This document shows, in pieces, positions 9,227-19,083 of a stretch of DNA of 19,094 nucleotides. A program made the position numbers and the translations under genes. The DNA is from Temnopleurus reevesii (Eukaryota; Echinodermata; Echinoidea; Temnopleuroida; Temnopleuridae). The stretch's first letter is position 1, and each line of letters begins with the position of its first letter. The stretch spans positions 4,573 through 23,666 of the forward strand of contig BQKZ01008865.1 in the NCBI GenBank assembly GCA_036244855.1, written 5' to 3'. A model generated the notes under the pieces. That model worked only from the letters and a program-made list of their open reading frames with translations. It had not been told where the DNA came from and searched no databases.

Positions 9227-10404
9227 AACACGATTTAAACTATTTCTGTAAAATAAACTCGGTCTTGGACAATAGATCCGTGGGCCGTGTATTGGACTGT
9301 GAGGACACAACAATCACAAGCTGGTTCCAATTTCAATAGCATTACAAAGGAGCATGGATTTGGTGTTTGACTTAATTATATGGAATAGTCTATATCGTGT
9401 TATCAGCAGTATTGTCATAATCATCAACATCCACCATCATCGCCATAGCAGGAAGGCCAGTTGGATTTTAGCAGAGGGCCTGAAAATAACGGAGAATCAA
9501 ATATCTTGTACACAAAAATGCTAAGATTATCAGGGACTGAATTCAGATTTTTGCCTGAAAAATGCCATCCCTGAATATAGGCAACTACACAAGCCATTTC
9601 AAAGAATATACTCAAAATATCACAAGTGACGCAAAGTGATTTTGTTTCATGATAAATTTTTTTTCGAAATTGGTCCATTTCTTGGGCCCACATGATTTGA
9701 ACAATTACAAACAGCAACAAACCAAAGTTGAATTCACAAAATAAACATGATTGAAGTGTATTAATAATTTAAAAAAAAATGACATTTTGTAAAAAAAAAA
9801 TCAAATCAAACAGATTGTGTATAATACATCAGAAGTATTTCAGACATGATAAAAAATAAAAAATAATCACAAAATCATGATGGACTTGCACACAGGAATA
9901 TCTTAATGCAAACAAAATTACCAAATAAACTACAAAACACAATACATCGAATTCCTAACAAATGCTGTTTGGGGCATAATTTCATTCAAAAAATTCATGA
10001 TATCAATTTTAGTTTCTTTTTATTAAAGGAAAATATAAGTTCCACTACATTGTGGTACTAATGGTTATCTCATCTAATGTACATAAATATGAATACATAC
10101 ACATGCTTGTTCACATATATTATCTATTTGTACAGCTTCTTTTAACTCTATCTATACATTGAAACCATACAGTTTCAGTACATCGTAACTTTCAGATGGT
10201 TTGCGTTTCTTACTGTTCCAATTCATGAATACCTACATGATTGCATTTAGAAGAATCATTGCAATATTTATGTCTTGTCCAAATTTGTCAAAGTCCTCTG
10301 ATTCAAATGTTTGAAACAATTTTTTTTACTGTTCATGTGTCCTCCATATTGTACATATAACTTCCTGTACTTTTTTTACTTTTCAATAAAATAAATTTTC
10401 AACA
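9227..10404. other. Intergenic region, no gene seen
   Basis: A 98-residue minus-strand frame (9424-9720) has no recognised domain and no splice or promoter support. A short relic of the CAT microsatellite lies at about 9416-9445. The rest is AT-rich with several A and T runs. Confidence 0.45.
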
Positions 10405-10406
10405 TA

Positions 10407-10580
10407 CAGGTAACTCTGCCTATGTCGAATCTGTTGGGACCACACAAATCTGTTCGACTTATGAGAATTTCCATTTAGGAGAGGCTAACAACACTGGTTT
10501 TGTATCATTTGTTCCAGAAAATCATATCGACTTAGACAATTATTCGACGTAGACAAGTTCGACTTAGGCAGAGTTGACTG
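10407..10580. mobile_element. 174-bp inverted-repeat MITE flanked by TA (pogo/Tc1-mariner-like)
   Basis: The left end CAGGTAACTCTGCCTATGTC then GAA and the reverse complement of the right end, CAGTCAACTCTGCCTAAGTC then GAA, agree at nearly every base over about 23 bp. Both ends are flanked by TA (10405-10406 and 10581-10582), the target duplication of Tc1/mariner and pogo elements. Ends starting CAG with an inner TCGAA are typical of pogo-type MITEs. Too short to encode a transposase. Confidence 0.82.
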
Positions 10581-10582
10581 TA

Positions 10583-13524
10583 TTTCTCAAACCAGTGCAT
10601 TGAAAATTGTCAATAACTACCGGTAGCCTAATTCTATGCTGAAAATGCTGGAGATGTGTTGCTCTTTGAATTCTGTATTCTGGTATGTATTACACAACAT
10701 AAATCCACATACCTGATCATACCTTTCCCATTATCAGTTCAAAGTGTGTTGTAACAAAGTTGCAATCAAATGCGGATCAACTTCTAATCAATTTCTCACT
10801 CATCTGTCTCCTGACGCTCAAAGGTAACAATCGCTTTTGATTGGTCTTTGCCGAACATTTGCAACCCAGTTATAATTGTTGGCAAAACTCTATGAATAAG
10901 ACTCCAATAAAAAAAAAACTTCATATTTCTTGAATTTTATGTGTAAGCTTTAGCACCAAGTAAGATAATCTTCAACAGACCTAATGATGAAACATCAAAA
11001 TCAATTGAAACTTCTTTCTCTTTAGATGCTTTTATGAATCATTATATAGCCCATAATGTGAGTAAGAAACACAGCCATTTGACCTATTTTTTTCCCAGCT
11101 TAGCGTATGAACAGTGGGAAAAGGGTTGTGTTTTCCCTCTCACATTTGTTGACCAAAAGTGGTATGAACTAGCCATTACAGGATATATGTCAGATTAACA
11201 TATAATGTGAAACCAAATATTTTTGCAAACACTATTACAAAAAATTGGATGTTCAATTCATAAAATGCAATTATTGTTTATTTCATCCAGTCATATTTCC
11301 TATGGTATATAACATGTGAAGACAACAAATTTTGCAAGCATTTTACTGTCATGAAATTTCAGGTTTTATGGTAAAATGATACAAAACCTATTATGTCAAC
11401 GCTATCAATCTAAAAAAAAAAGCCCATTATAATGGCACATGTCATGCATTAGTGTGTTCCTGAGTAGGCCCTACGGTACACAAAAAAAATGAAAGTTGTG
11501 GTGAAAATCAGACAAATTCATCATAAATAAATGCATAGAAAATAATCTTATGTCAAGTTGCAGAGAAAAGATGGTGCTGGCCATTATTAAAATCTAAATG
11601 ATGTATTCATATGTCTAAAGTGTCTAAAGTTTTTAGCATTATAATTTGTGACTAATTACTTTTTGTTGATAACTTTGTGAAGATTACTTCCTGCAGATTG
11701 TAATGATAAATTAAATTTTTATTGCATTTTGTTGATTAATCTATATTTATATCTTATTCCAATCAAGATAAATTTTAAAAATTACAGGTAACAATGTTTA
11801 TGCATCTGAGAAGACATTACAGCTAGCTATTCATGCTTCAGTCTCTGGGTTTGGAATATCTGTGATTCCAGCAGATAAGCAAGCTCAATATAAAAAGAAT
11901 TATAGATAATATTAAAATTAAGTAGAACTACAATCAATTTCATTATTTTCAGTAAGCCTGCATTTTGATCTTTATCTCTGCAACCATCATAAAAAAAGAC
12001 CTGAAATAAATAAGAGGCACAACACAAAAAGTGTTTATAAACTTAGACAACATAAATAGAGTACAGACATCCCATGGCTTAACTTTACTGAGTCATGAAA
12101 GAAAACTGCATCAGTAAACATGCAACATTCCAAAAGCATGAACATCCACAATCTGCTAATTACAATATGACCTTTGCTAAACTGCGTTGGGTGCAGATAT
12201 CTTGCACTGCCAACGTGGGCTGAGAGCTAAAGTGATCTAAAATTACTTCTTGAAATACTCTCCATAATGCAATGGAGGAAAGAATTACATACCCACAGCG
12301 TGTTAATTACCGCACAGCTTTAACATTGTCAAGTAAGAAATCAATACCATAGCACAAGATCACATCATCATAAAGATATTGCACTAATCCTAGAACACAT
12401 ATCAAACAAGAAGAAAACAAAAACTACAACCAGATTCTGATAGTCAATGATCAATCTTGATTGTCCCTATCAAAATGAAAAAAAGTTCATATTGTAATCG
12501 ATATTATTGATCTCATGGTAAAGCACATAAAACAGATGAAATCATTTTTCAAACCTTTATCCTATGCTGATGGTTGTGGCACTTTGATGAGGTAGATGTC
12601 ACATAGATAAAGAATTATGACCTGATGATTGATTAAGATTGAACTCCTCAAATTAATAAGGCCAATGGATTAAATCCTCGTTAGCAAAACATTGTCTCAT
12701 ATATTGATTTAAAATATTAGATTACACCTATGCTGGTTTTACACATGATTCTATTAGGCTTACTTCAGATTATGTTACTACAAATAGTGCGTTATTCTTA
12801 GCGAGTTAATAAATTCTCATTAACTTCATTTGCAAGCTCTATGCAACATTTTGGGAAAATAAACAATTTATTTCATTTTCAGCATTTTATGTATTTTTTA
12901 CTGTACAGCCTCAGAAGGCAAAATAAAATTAATCAATAATAAATTTCAAAATTTGAAATGTGATATTTTGCTAGGCTTAAATTTGTAATATGTAAATATC
13001 TTCAAATTCCCTGCAAAATATAAGAAGAATGACAACAATGCAAGTGTTTAACCTGAAGCTTATTTTTCTGGTAACTTCATACATGCATACCTCGATAAAT
13101 CAAGAATTTTTACAGAACCTTTCTTAAAGAAACGATTTTGTTCAGGAGGTTTAAACAATTTTCTGAAGGTGTAGAGCACATTTCCTATCAAATTGAAGTC
13201 TGGAATATATTTTCAAAAATGGTCAGAACATCTGTCATGCCAGTAAAATGAAACAAATATGTCCTCACATAATGATGAATGTGAAGACAAAATTTACAAG
13301 TTTTCATTCTACAGATAACAAGACTAACTGTTCATCTATAATTAAGATGTTCACATAAGTTACAAAAAGATATAAAAACCTTTACAAAAAGGTGCAACAC
13401 ATCGACAGCTCATGAAAAATTACCAAACTTACAAATGGTATAAAAAAGGGAGGCTCAGATACGGGGCAAGCAAGATTTACAGGGTTAATAAAAATGGTAC
13501 AAAGTGCAAAAAACACATGTGTGA
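10583..13524. other. AT-rich region downstream of the SxIP gene, including its 3' UTR
   Basis: No coding exon is supported. The 3' UTR of the minus-strand gene begins at 13524 and runs left. The nearest AATAAA on the minus strand that I see is at 12872-12867, with GT-rich sequence after it, which would give a 3' UTR of about 660-680 bases. Further AATAAA sites occur at 11282-11277 and 10024-10019, so longer ends are possible. A 12-base perfect palindrome CCATTATAATGG is at 11424-11435. Confidence 0.4.
12867..12872 (-). terminator. Candidate poly(A) signal AATAAA for the SxIP gene
   Basis: AATAAA on the minus strand about 655 bases past the stop codon, followed by a T/G-rich stretch (TTGTTTATTTT, then TGTTGC). 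It is the first canonical signal downstream of the stop seen by eye. In AT-rich DNA such hexamers arise by chance. Confidence 0.3.
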
Positions 13525-14123
13525 TTATTCATGGGAAGACAGGCTAGCAGTTGAAGAGGAGGACATACTGGAACAGAGGTTGCTACGGTTGCCAAGGTGA
13601 TCGGTGAAGTCTCCGATGGCATAGCAACCATCAAAAACCTTGTTACTATGACGACTACTGTAGCTCTCGGCGTCGAAGTGCTCGCTGAAGTCTCCGCTGC
13701 TCTGTTCACCATTTTCATGCAATCCGCCACCAAGGGAGCCCTTTGAAGTGAAGGATTCTCCGACGAGCGTCGCGTCAGATGGGTCCTCTCCAAAGAGACT
13801 AGTTGTGGTGTCGTCTGCTTGCAGGAGACTGGTATCAAAGCAGTCCTTGAGCGTTGTCTTGCCACCGAACTGATCCATCCCACCGCTGCCATCAAAACTA
13901 TCCCCAATCCCACTCCTGACACCAGGGCTAATCACAGACAGTGGATGGTCATCAGTGAAGTGCGTCTCACCGGCATTGTTCACATACATCTCCTCAAGGA
14001 AGTCAAAACAGGCGAGGGCCTCCTTCTCGGGATCGTCAAAGCGGTTGTAGAGGGAGAAGACGTCCATTTGAATGAGGGACACTCGGCAGTAGACAGATTG
14101 GCGTACAACTTGTCTCTTCAATC
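13525..14123 (-). CDS. SxIP-motif protein, last coding exon (acidic C-terminal region)
   Basis: The acceptor CTTCTAG (AG at 14125-14124) follows a pyrimidine-rich tract and opens the exon at 14123 with GA. With the single G left by the previous exon this makes a Gly codon, and the frame runs 198 further residues to TAA at 13527-13525. It starts with a compact, mixed-composition segment (GLKRQVVRQSVYCRVSLIQM through FDFLEEMYV) that looks folded or amphipathic. An acidic, Ser/Gly-rich tail follows, ending in a Ser run, SSHE. The segment containing FDDPEKEALACFDFLEEM is the best query for finding homologues because it is the least low-complexity part of the protein. Overlapping frames on both strands lack splice support and are by-products. 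Confidence 0.85.
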
Positions 14124-14761
14124 CTAGAAGAGAAAATAAGACATTGAAGAAATCATCACTGATATGCAAAATAAATGATATCTAGAATATCCCTTCAAAT
14201 CTTAAGTGCAATGAATGATTTATGGCTGGACAAGACTAGAATACTAATATATCCATGATCTGTATCTAAACTTTACAACAAGCTAAAAAGTGTACCTCCA
14301 TATTTCAGCTTCCTACTGATTTATAATTGGTTAACCATTTCAACAAACACACTGACTGAAGTTAATAATATGACCATACTAAATCAAGTACATACTACAT
14401 GAACATCTGTTTTTGTCAAACTCCAGATTCTTTAAAAAAAAATCACAGAATATTTGATTTTGTTTCAGACAATTTAAAGTTTTGCCAATAAAAATTGTTT
14501 TTTTTTTCTTTCTTTTTTTCCTTTTTTATGAGCTAGGATAGACCTCTATGGATTGAACTTCTAGAGACCAATGCGGGAAACTTGCAATTAATTGCATATC
14601 AAATTCAAAACAGTTGCAGACTAAAATGTGTTTTTTTATTCATGCAGTGTTTGCACTTCCAACCAGATATAAATTAATTAATTGGCACATGCCAATCAAA
14701 TACAACTTGCAATTAATAGCAACTTTCTAACAACACCCTCTAGTAAATCAAATGATTTTAC
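14124..14761 (-). other. Intron (phase 1) of the SxIP gene
   Basis: The donor AAAG|GTAAAA is at 14762/14761 and the acceptor TTCTAG at 14125-14124. The exon to its right contributes one base and the next exon two bases to a Gly codon. Nothing else is seen in it apart from A/T runs. Confidence 0.82.
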
Positions 14762-14903
14762 CTTTGTCACCAAGAAGTCTCATGAATTCTTTCTCATCAG
14801 GGTGACTGTCAAGAAGAGATTCACTTGATTCATCTAAGAAGCCATCCAGACCACCTTCGCTATCATCACTCTCAAACAAGGAATCCAGGAGGTTGGCTCG
14901 TTC
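14762..14903 (-). CDS. SxIP-motif protein, internal exon (142 nt)
   Basis: It is bounded by acceptor ACCATCAG|GAAC (AG at 14905-14904) and donor AAAG|GTAAAA. Phase 0 in and phase 1 out fit both neighbouring exons. It encodes 47 residues, ERANLLDSLFESDDSEGG through EFMRLLGDK, strongly acidic with two short Leu-rich blocks (ANLLDSLF and FMRLLGDK) that look like amphipathic helices joining the disordered region to the C-terminal part. The in-frame upstream extension past the acceptor (to about 14966) is intronic. Confidence 0.83.
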
Positions 14904-15295
14904 CTGATGGTAACAAAGTAAAGGTGTAGCAGAAAAATGAAACAAAAGTTTGTCAAGGGAATACAAAACACCAAGATCACAACAAGAATATGGTCCCTAA
15001 CACAACAAGAAATATTTCGCACATCCCTTGTAGCCTGAATCATATTCCTATTTGCGTATTGATAATGTTGATTGGTTTTTCATCCATTTGAAAATTGGTA
15101 GTGTATGCAATATTGTGGAAAAAGCATGAATTTTAATTAATGTTGTTTTCTTTTGTGTTATAATTTCTATTCAAGTAAACTAAATACACAAAGTTTGATG
15201 GAAATATTTTCTTCACAGCGAATGATGATGAATGTTATTTTTTTCTTGCTTCGTTCCCTCCAAATTGGACAATAAAAGGATGTTTCAGTTATCTA

Positions 15296-15475
15296 TTCAA
15301 TTTCAATTCAATTTATTTCACATTAGCATTAAAAACATACAAAAGTCATATATAAAGGAAACATAAGACATAAACTTATGAAGACTTTGAGAAATATATT
15401 TAATCAGGCTACTTTTTTAAGCATCTAGGTGCTTCAAAAATACCAGGTGGGATTTGATCCCCTGTTACTAATCTT
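15296..15475 (-). mobile_element. Possible 3' end of a non-LTR retrotransposon inside the intron
   Basis: On the minus strand the segment ends with GTGAAATAAATTGAATTGAA followed by ATTGAAT. An AATAAA hexamer followed by short TTGAA-type repeats is a common 3' terminus of LINE-like elements. No coding remnant is visible, so the call rests only on this tail. Confidence 0.35.
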
Positions 15476-15495
15476 CCAATCCAATCCAATCCAAT
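15476..15495. repeat. (CCAAT)4 pentanucleotide repeat
   Basis: Four exact CCAAT units in the intron, just beyond the large-exon donor site. Confidence 0.9.
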
Positions 15496-15528
15496 CTACT
15501 ATTCTTCTTTTTTTCCATTTTCATTTAC

Positions 15529-17562
15529 CTTTTCTGTGAGCTGTGCCTCCTTTTCTCGGTCACTGCTCATCCCATCCTCATCACAAAGATCCTCTGCTTC
15601 AAAGTCTTCCATCATGTCCGTTGAGACGAGAGGAACATCATACTTCTTAGGGTCCACCTCCTCATCAGCTGTTCTTCCTGTATCTGCAGTATCCTCAGGG
15701 TTGGAAGACACAGAGGGCGCTAGACTACCCCTGCCCGTGCTTCCTCGATCAAGGCTTCCCCTTCCTGTGCTGCATCTATCAAGGCTTCCTCTATCAATGC
15801 TTCCCCGACCAAGACTCCTACTTGTGGGTGTTCCAACATTTCCAAAGTCACCATTACCAAACAGGAAAGAATTCTTTAGTCCAAACTCGCTGGATTTAGC
15901 ACTCCAGCTGCCTATGCTGAGAGCATCGGATTCACTCACAAGAAGTCCATTTTTGATGTCTTCAATCTCCTTCTGATCTAAGTGAAGCTCTGATGTAGAG
16001 CCATTGTCCGTTCTATCAGGTTGTTGGAATGGTCGGGACAACCTACCGTTACCCATGTGATGGGACGGAGATGGGCCGACCTGGAGTGTAGTAGGACGGG
16101 GTTCATCAGGAAGAAAGACGGAGTCATTGTCCGAGCCACTGCTGTTGGCAAGTTCTATACCACTGGCACGTAACCTCTGCAGAAGCCTGGGACTTAGTTT
16201 CGGAGATTGTCCACAAAGTGCTTCACCTTGTTGGTCTTGATGGCTAGTAAAGAGATTCTTCTCATCGTTTGGTGATGGAGTCTTGATTGGACTCTCATCT
16301 TTGTTTGGACTCTTTGATGAGTCATCAATGAAAGGCACATTCTCCACAACAAAACTCGGTTGTTTGTTAAGTGGAGCCATTTCTGTGAAAGAACTTTTAT
16401 TGGAATCACTTTGAGTGTCTTTCCTCAGCATTTGTGCAGGGGCTGTTTTGGGAGCCTCAACAACCATTTCTTTCCTTGCCGCAGACCTTTTCTTAGCTGA
16501 ATCTCCCTTCCCTGGACTTTGTTTCAAACCCTGCCTGATTAACTGAGGAATCTTACTTTTACTTTTTGAATCTTTGCTGCCTGATCCACTGTCTTTAGCA
16601 TTTCCATTTGCTGTCTTTGTCTTTGGGGTACTTTCATTTCCTTTCGATTTTCCTTTACTACTATTTATATTAATTTTCTTAGTCTTTCCAGCAGACTTGT
16701 CTGTCCCTGCAGGACTGGCAATTCCTGACCGCGACTGATTCAAGTTAGGACTCTCCGATGGAGATTTGTTAGTTCTTGTTAAAACTTTAGGCATGAAAGA
16801 ACTCCGCATCAGACCAGTCTTTTTGCTCTCACCGCCAGAGAGATTCTGCTGTGCAGTCTTTTGTGATTTAGTACTTGTTGTGTCCACTCTCTTAGCACTG
16901 GAGACAGATTTACTACTAGGAGCATGATGCTTTGGAATACCCGATGCACTCTTTCCTGTTTTGTCCATACTTCCCCCACTTGGTATTCTAGTTCTTTCAG
17001 GTCTTGCTGGTTTAGCTGGCGCTCTCATGCTCTGAGATCTGTTAAACGGACTGTTCACTTTCTTACTCTGCTTCACCAAATCATCTTTGGATGTTCTCCC
17101 TTTAGTATTGTCTAACTTAACTTCGGCCATTATGCTGGATACAAAATCCGACATGATGGATTTATCCCCGAGGCTGACGTTTGAACCCACGACCTGTCGG
17201 TTCTCATTCCTGGCCTCCGGGCTGCTGTTGATTGAACCAATAAAGTCTTTGCGAGCCTCAGGGCTGCTCTCGGTGCTGGCACTCCTGCTCTGTGCTTTCC
17301 TCTCCTTCTCTAACAGCTCCTGCAGAATCTTCCGATCATTATCACAGCTGACCCCTGACCTCGATTGCGAGGAGTCCTGCCTGGTGATGCTGTCCATGCT
17401 GCTCTGTCTGCTGCTTGGTCGGGCAGGGCTGGTGCTAGGTAGGGCAGGGCTGGACCCTCCTACGCTGCTCCCCTGTACATCCTCTGGCAAGGGATAGTTG
17501 AGGATCCATTGTTCACTTGAGGCTGAACTGGCACTCTCTGATCGTTCTAATGATTCCCTCAC
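15529..17562 (-). CDS. SxIP-motif, Ser-rich basic protein (candidate microtubule plus-end binder), large internal exon
   Basis: The exon encodes 678 residues, phase 0 at both ends: acceptor TTACATTTAG|GTG (AG at 17564-17563) and donor AAAAG|GTAAAT (15529/15528). The first codon is GTG, an internal Val after a good acceptor, so the true start lies in an upstream exon not identified here. With the next two exons the visible protein is about 924 residues. I do not recognise the family. Visible in order: Ser/Pro/Arg-rich residues 1-70; a short charged helix at about 75-91 (RKILQELLEKERKAQ); a repeated SSPEAR motif (99-118); a very basic Ser/Lys region at about 160-365 holding TRIP (191-194), SGIP (207-210) and SKIP (336-339); a proline-directed phosphosite-like region (415-460); a short Leu-rich block SPRLLQRLRASGI (457-469); a GSLDR-type repeat (583-614); and an acidic end. 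[ST]-x-I-P motifs in basic disordered sequence bind EB1-type proteins, so a role at growing microtubule ends is inferred, not shown. Frames on the opposite strand are by-products. Confidence 0.85.
15721..15816 (-). repeat. In-frame minisatellite coding a GS[LIT][DG]R repeat
   Basis: Residues 583-614 of the large exon read as pentads of the form GSIDR, GSLDR, CSTGR, GSLDR, GSTGR, GSLAP. The matching DNA is a degenerate 15-bp repeat on the minus strand, with a 30-bp higher-order period from alternating SLDR and STGR units. Each pentad places Ser near Arg, giving a row of possible basophilic kinase sites. Confidence 0.8.
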
Positions 17563-17997
17563 CTAAATGTAAGAAGGTAAAATAAAATTAGATTGATTGA
17601 AAAATATTAACAAATATTAAAATCAAACAGGTGTTATTTATAATCAATATTAAGGGGTTCCTAATTTGATGAAGAGATTAAATAAACCTTAAGTCATTTT
17701 CATTCAGCCCCAAACTGTTCAAAAGTTATACCATGCACCTGAAAAACAATGAATTAGACGAGAGTGATACCTTGCCACCAAAATATCATCCAGAATGTTT
17801 GAGTAATATACTGATTGCATATGTTTATCAAATTCATCGCCTAATTGCATTTATGGTAGAAAATAATAATTTCACATACATCATGTTTTTTGTATTAAAC
17901 CAATCCTAAATCTTAAAAAATAATTGATTGGTTAGACACCACATTGGAGTTAGTTTGATAAGTAAGTTAAATCAGACATCAATTTTCCATAGGGCCG
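17563..17997. other. Upstream intron sequence of the SxIP gene, nothing else seen
   Basis: This follows from the acceptor at 17564-17563. No donor-bounded exon with an open frame is recognisable between here and the window end, so the next upstream exon is probably outside. Confidence 0.5.
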
Positions 17998-18182
17998 ACT
18001 AGTTGGATGCGATTGAATAAGCAGGATAATAAAGGCATACGCACCTGCTATTGATCATAGCCCTATTGAGACCTATATGGAGTCCTTTCATACTGATCCA
18101 CACATAAGTGAAATGGTTCTATAGGACCTGACTGTGAGCCAGGTGCAGTGTGCATTATATTATCATATTTTACACCAGTTGC
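17998..18182. repeat. Imperfect foldback element, about 185 bp
   Basis: GCACCTG (18041-18047) faces CAGGTGC (18140-18146). Outside them, GATAATAAAGGCATAC on the left corresponds to the reverse complement of GTGTGCATTATATTATC on the right. Inside, CCTATTGAGACC faces GGTTCTATAGG. Arms are well diverged and the outer limits uncertain. Confidence 0.5.
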
Positions 18183-18253
18183 AAAATGATAATGATAAAA
18201 CATGAAATTTAAAAAAGTGCACGGATCCACTCTACTGAGGGGTGCTTAAGGTG

Positions 18254-18482
18254 TTTTGCATTATTATTACCCTGGCTTCAGCTTGTTGCCACCATTGCTT
18301 AAGCATTTCAAATAATCAATATTCCTGATAGGTACCGTACCCAGTCACCTCCCTGAGTTAGGTGCAGCAAAGTGTGGATGAATTTCTTGCTGAAGGAAAT
18401 TGACGCCATGGGTGGGATTCAAACTGCAACCCTCTGGTTGAAAAGTGAGAGTCAACCACTACATCACTACACCAAGTCACAA
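18254..18482 (-). mobile_element. tRNA-derived SINE with a TAA-type tail
   Basis: On the minus strand the head (about 18482-18410) reads GTGACTTGGTGTAGTG, GTGGTTGACTCTCAC (A-box region), CAACCAGAGGGTTGC, then a B box GTTTGAATCCC (18424-18414). The body continues with TTCAGCAAGAAATTCATCC, GTGCAGCACC-like sequence (CTTTGCTGCACC), GACTGGGTACGGTACC, and ends GCTGAAGCCAGGGTAATAAT followed by another AAT (about 18259). Head, unrelated body and TAA repeat tail are the standard SINE layout, and body and tail resemble SINEs I associate with sea urchins and other marine invertebrates. Target duplications were not identified. Confidence 0.75.
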
Positions 18483-18514
18483 GATGGGTAGTGCAAGGGA
18501 GAGGATAACCTTAC

Positions 18515-18885
18515 ACTTTTCCCATGCTCCTTAATACTATTCTTAATAAGATCCCCACTAAACACATCAAACTTGGGTAGGGGCAAACTCACCCTCATTT
18601 TATGCTCCTAAATAATTTTTAGGGGGAGGTAAACCTACCCGCTTTCTAACCCCTATCTTTGTTCCTTATAGCTCTTATTGGGGGTGCATTTAAACTCTTT
18701 CTATGATCCCAATGATCAAAATGGGGGGGGGGGATAAATTAAACATTTCTCTATGTTCCTCAATGATTTTGCGTAGTAGGGGGAAGAGGCAGTTACTCCC
18801 CCTTTTTCTTTGCTACATAGCACTTTTATGAAGGGGGGGGGGTGGCAAAAAACTACCCTATTTCTATGCTCCTCCAATACCTTAC
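18515..18885. repeat. G-rich degenerate minisatellite, about seven units
   Basis: Units start with a TATGCTCCT-like motif (at about 18524, 18602, 18659, 18703, 18753, 18809 and 18865). Each complete unit continues through an AT-rich stretch to a G run and a short ACCC/CCCC-type end. Spacing is mostly 44-57 bases, once 78. G runs reach 10-11 (18723-18733, 18833-18842), all on the plus strand. Confidence 0.7.
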
Positions 18886-18897
18886 TACAACTTTAAG

Positions 18898-19070
18898 GAA
18901 GAAACTCTCAGGCCAGTATTCCGATGACAAGTTGAACTTAACACGGGACTAAGCCATTGTTATTAAGACCTAGGCTATTCTAAAGTTAAGCTAATGGTCT
19001 AAATGACAATGAATTAGACCAGGGATAATTTAAACCTCCATATCAGAAAACGGGCAATGATCTTCTTCGA
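18898..19070. repeat. Imperfect foldback element, about 170 bp
   Basis: The axis is near 18983. CATTGTTATTAAGACC (18955-18970) faces GGTCTAAATGACAATG (18996-19011), and similarity continues outward through GTTGAACTTAAC versus its counterpart near 19028-19037, and GGCCAGTATTCCGATGA versus the reverse complement of TATCAGAAAACGGGC. GAAGAA/TTCTTC near 18899 and 19063 probably mark the outer limit. No coding capacity; MITE-like. Confidence 0.65.
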
Positions 19071-19083
19071 TCTTATCAGAATA

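Larger units (their letters stand above)
14904..15528 (-). other. Intron (phase 0) of the SxIP gene, with repeat debris
   Basis: The donor AAAAG|GTAAAT is at 15529/15528 and the acceptor at 14905-14904. It contains a (CCAAT)4 array (15476-15495) and a probable retroelement tail (15296-15475). If the intron were retained, the upstream frame would add nine residues and stop at 15499. Confidence 0.82.

Noticed and set aside
9424..9720. 98-residue minus-strand frame
   Set aside because: No recognised domain, no splice or promoter context, and it overlaps a relic of the CAT repeat; length is within chance for this DNA.
13485..14127. Other frames over the last SxIP exon on both strands
   Set aside because: Only the minus-strand frame ending at 13525 fits the acceptor and phase of the exon before it.
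15536..17497. Plus-strand frames opposite the large SxIP exon
   Set aside because: They are antisense shadows of a Ser-rich coding exon with confirmed splice sites on the minus strand.
17560..17562. Translation start of the SxIP gene
   Set aside because: The codon is GTG directly after a good acceptor (TTACATTTAG), so it is an internal Val and not a start.
18041..18068. Small minus-strand exon between an AG and CAG|GTGCGT
   Set aside because: Such an exon would be under 30 bases, and GCACCTG is better explained as part of the foldback element.
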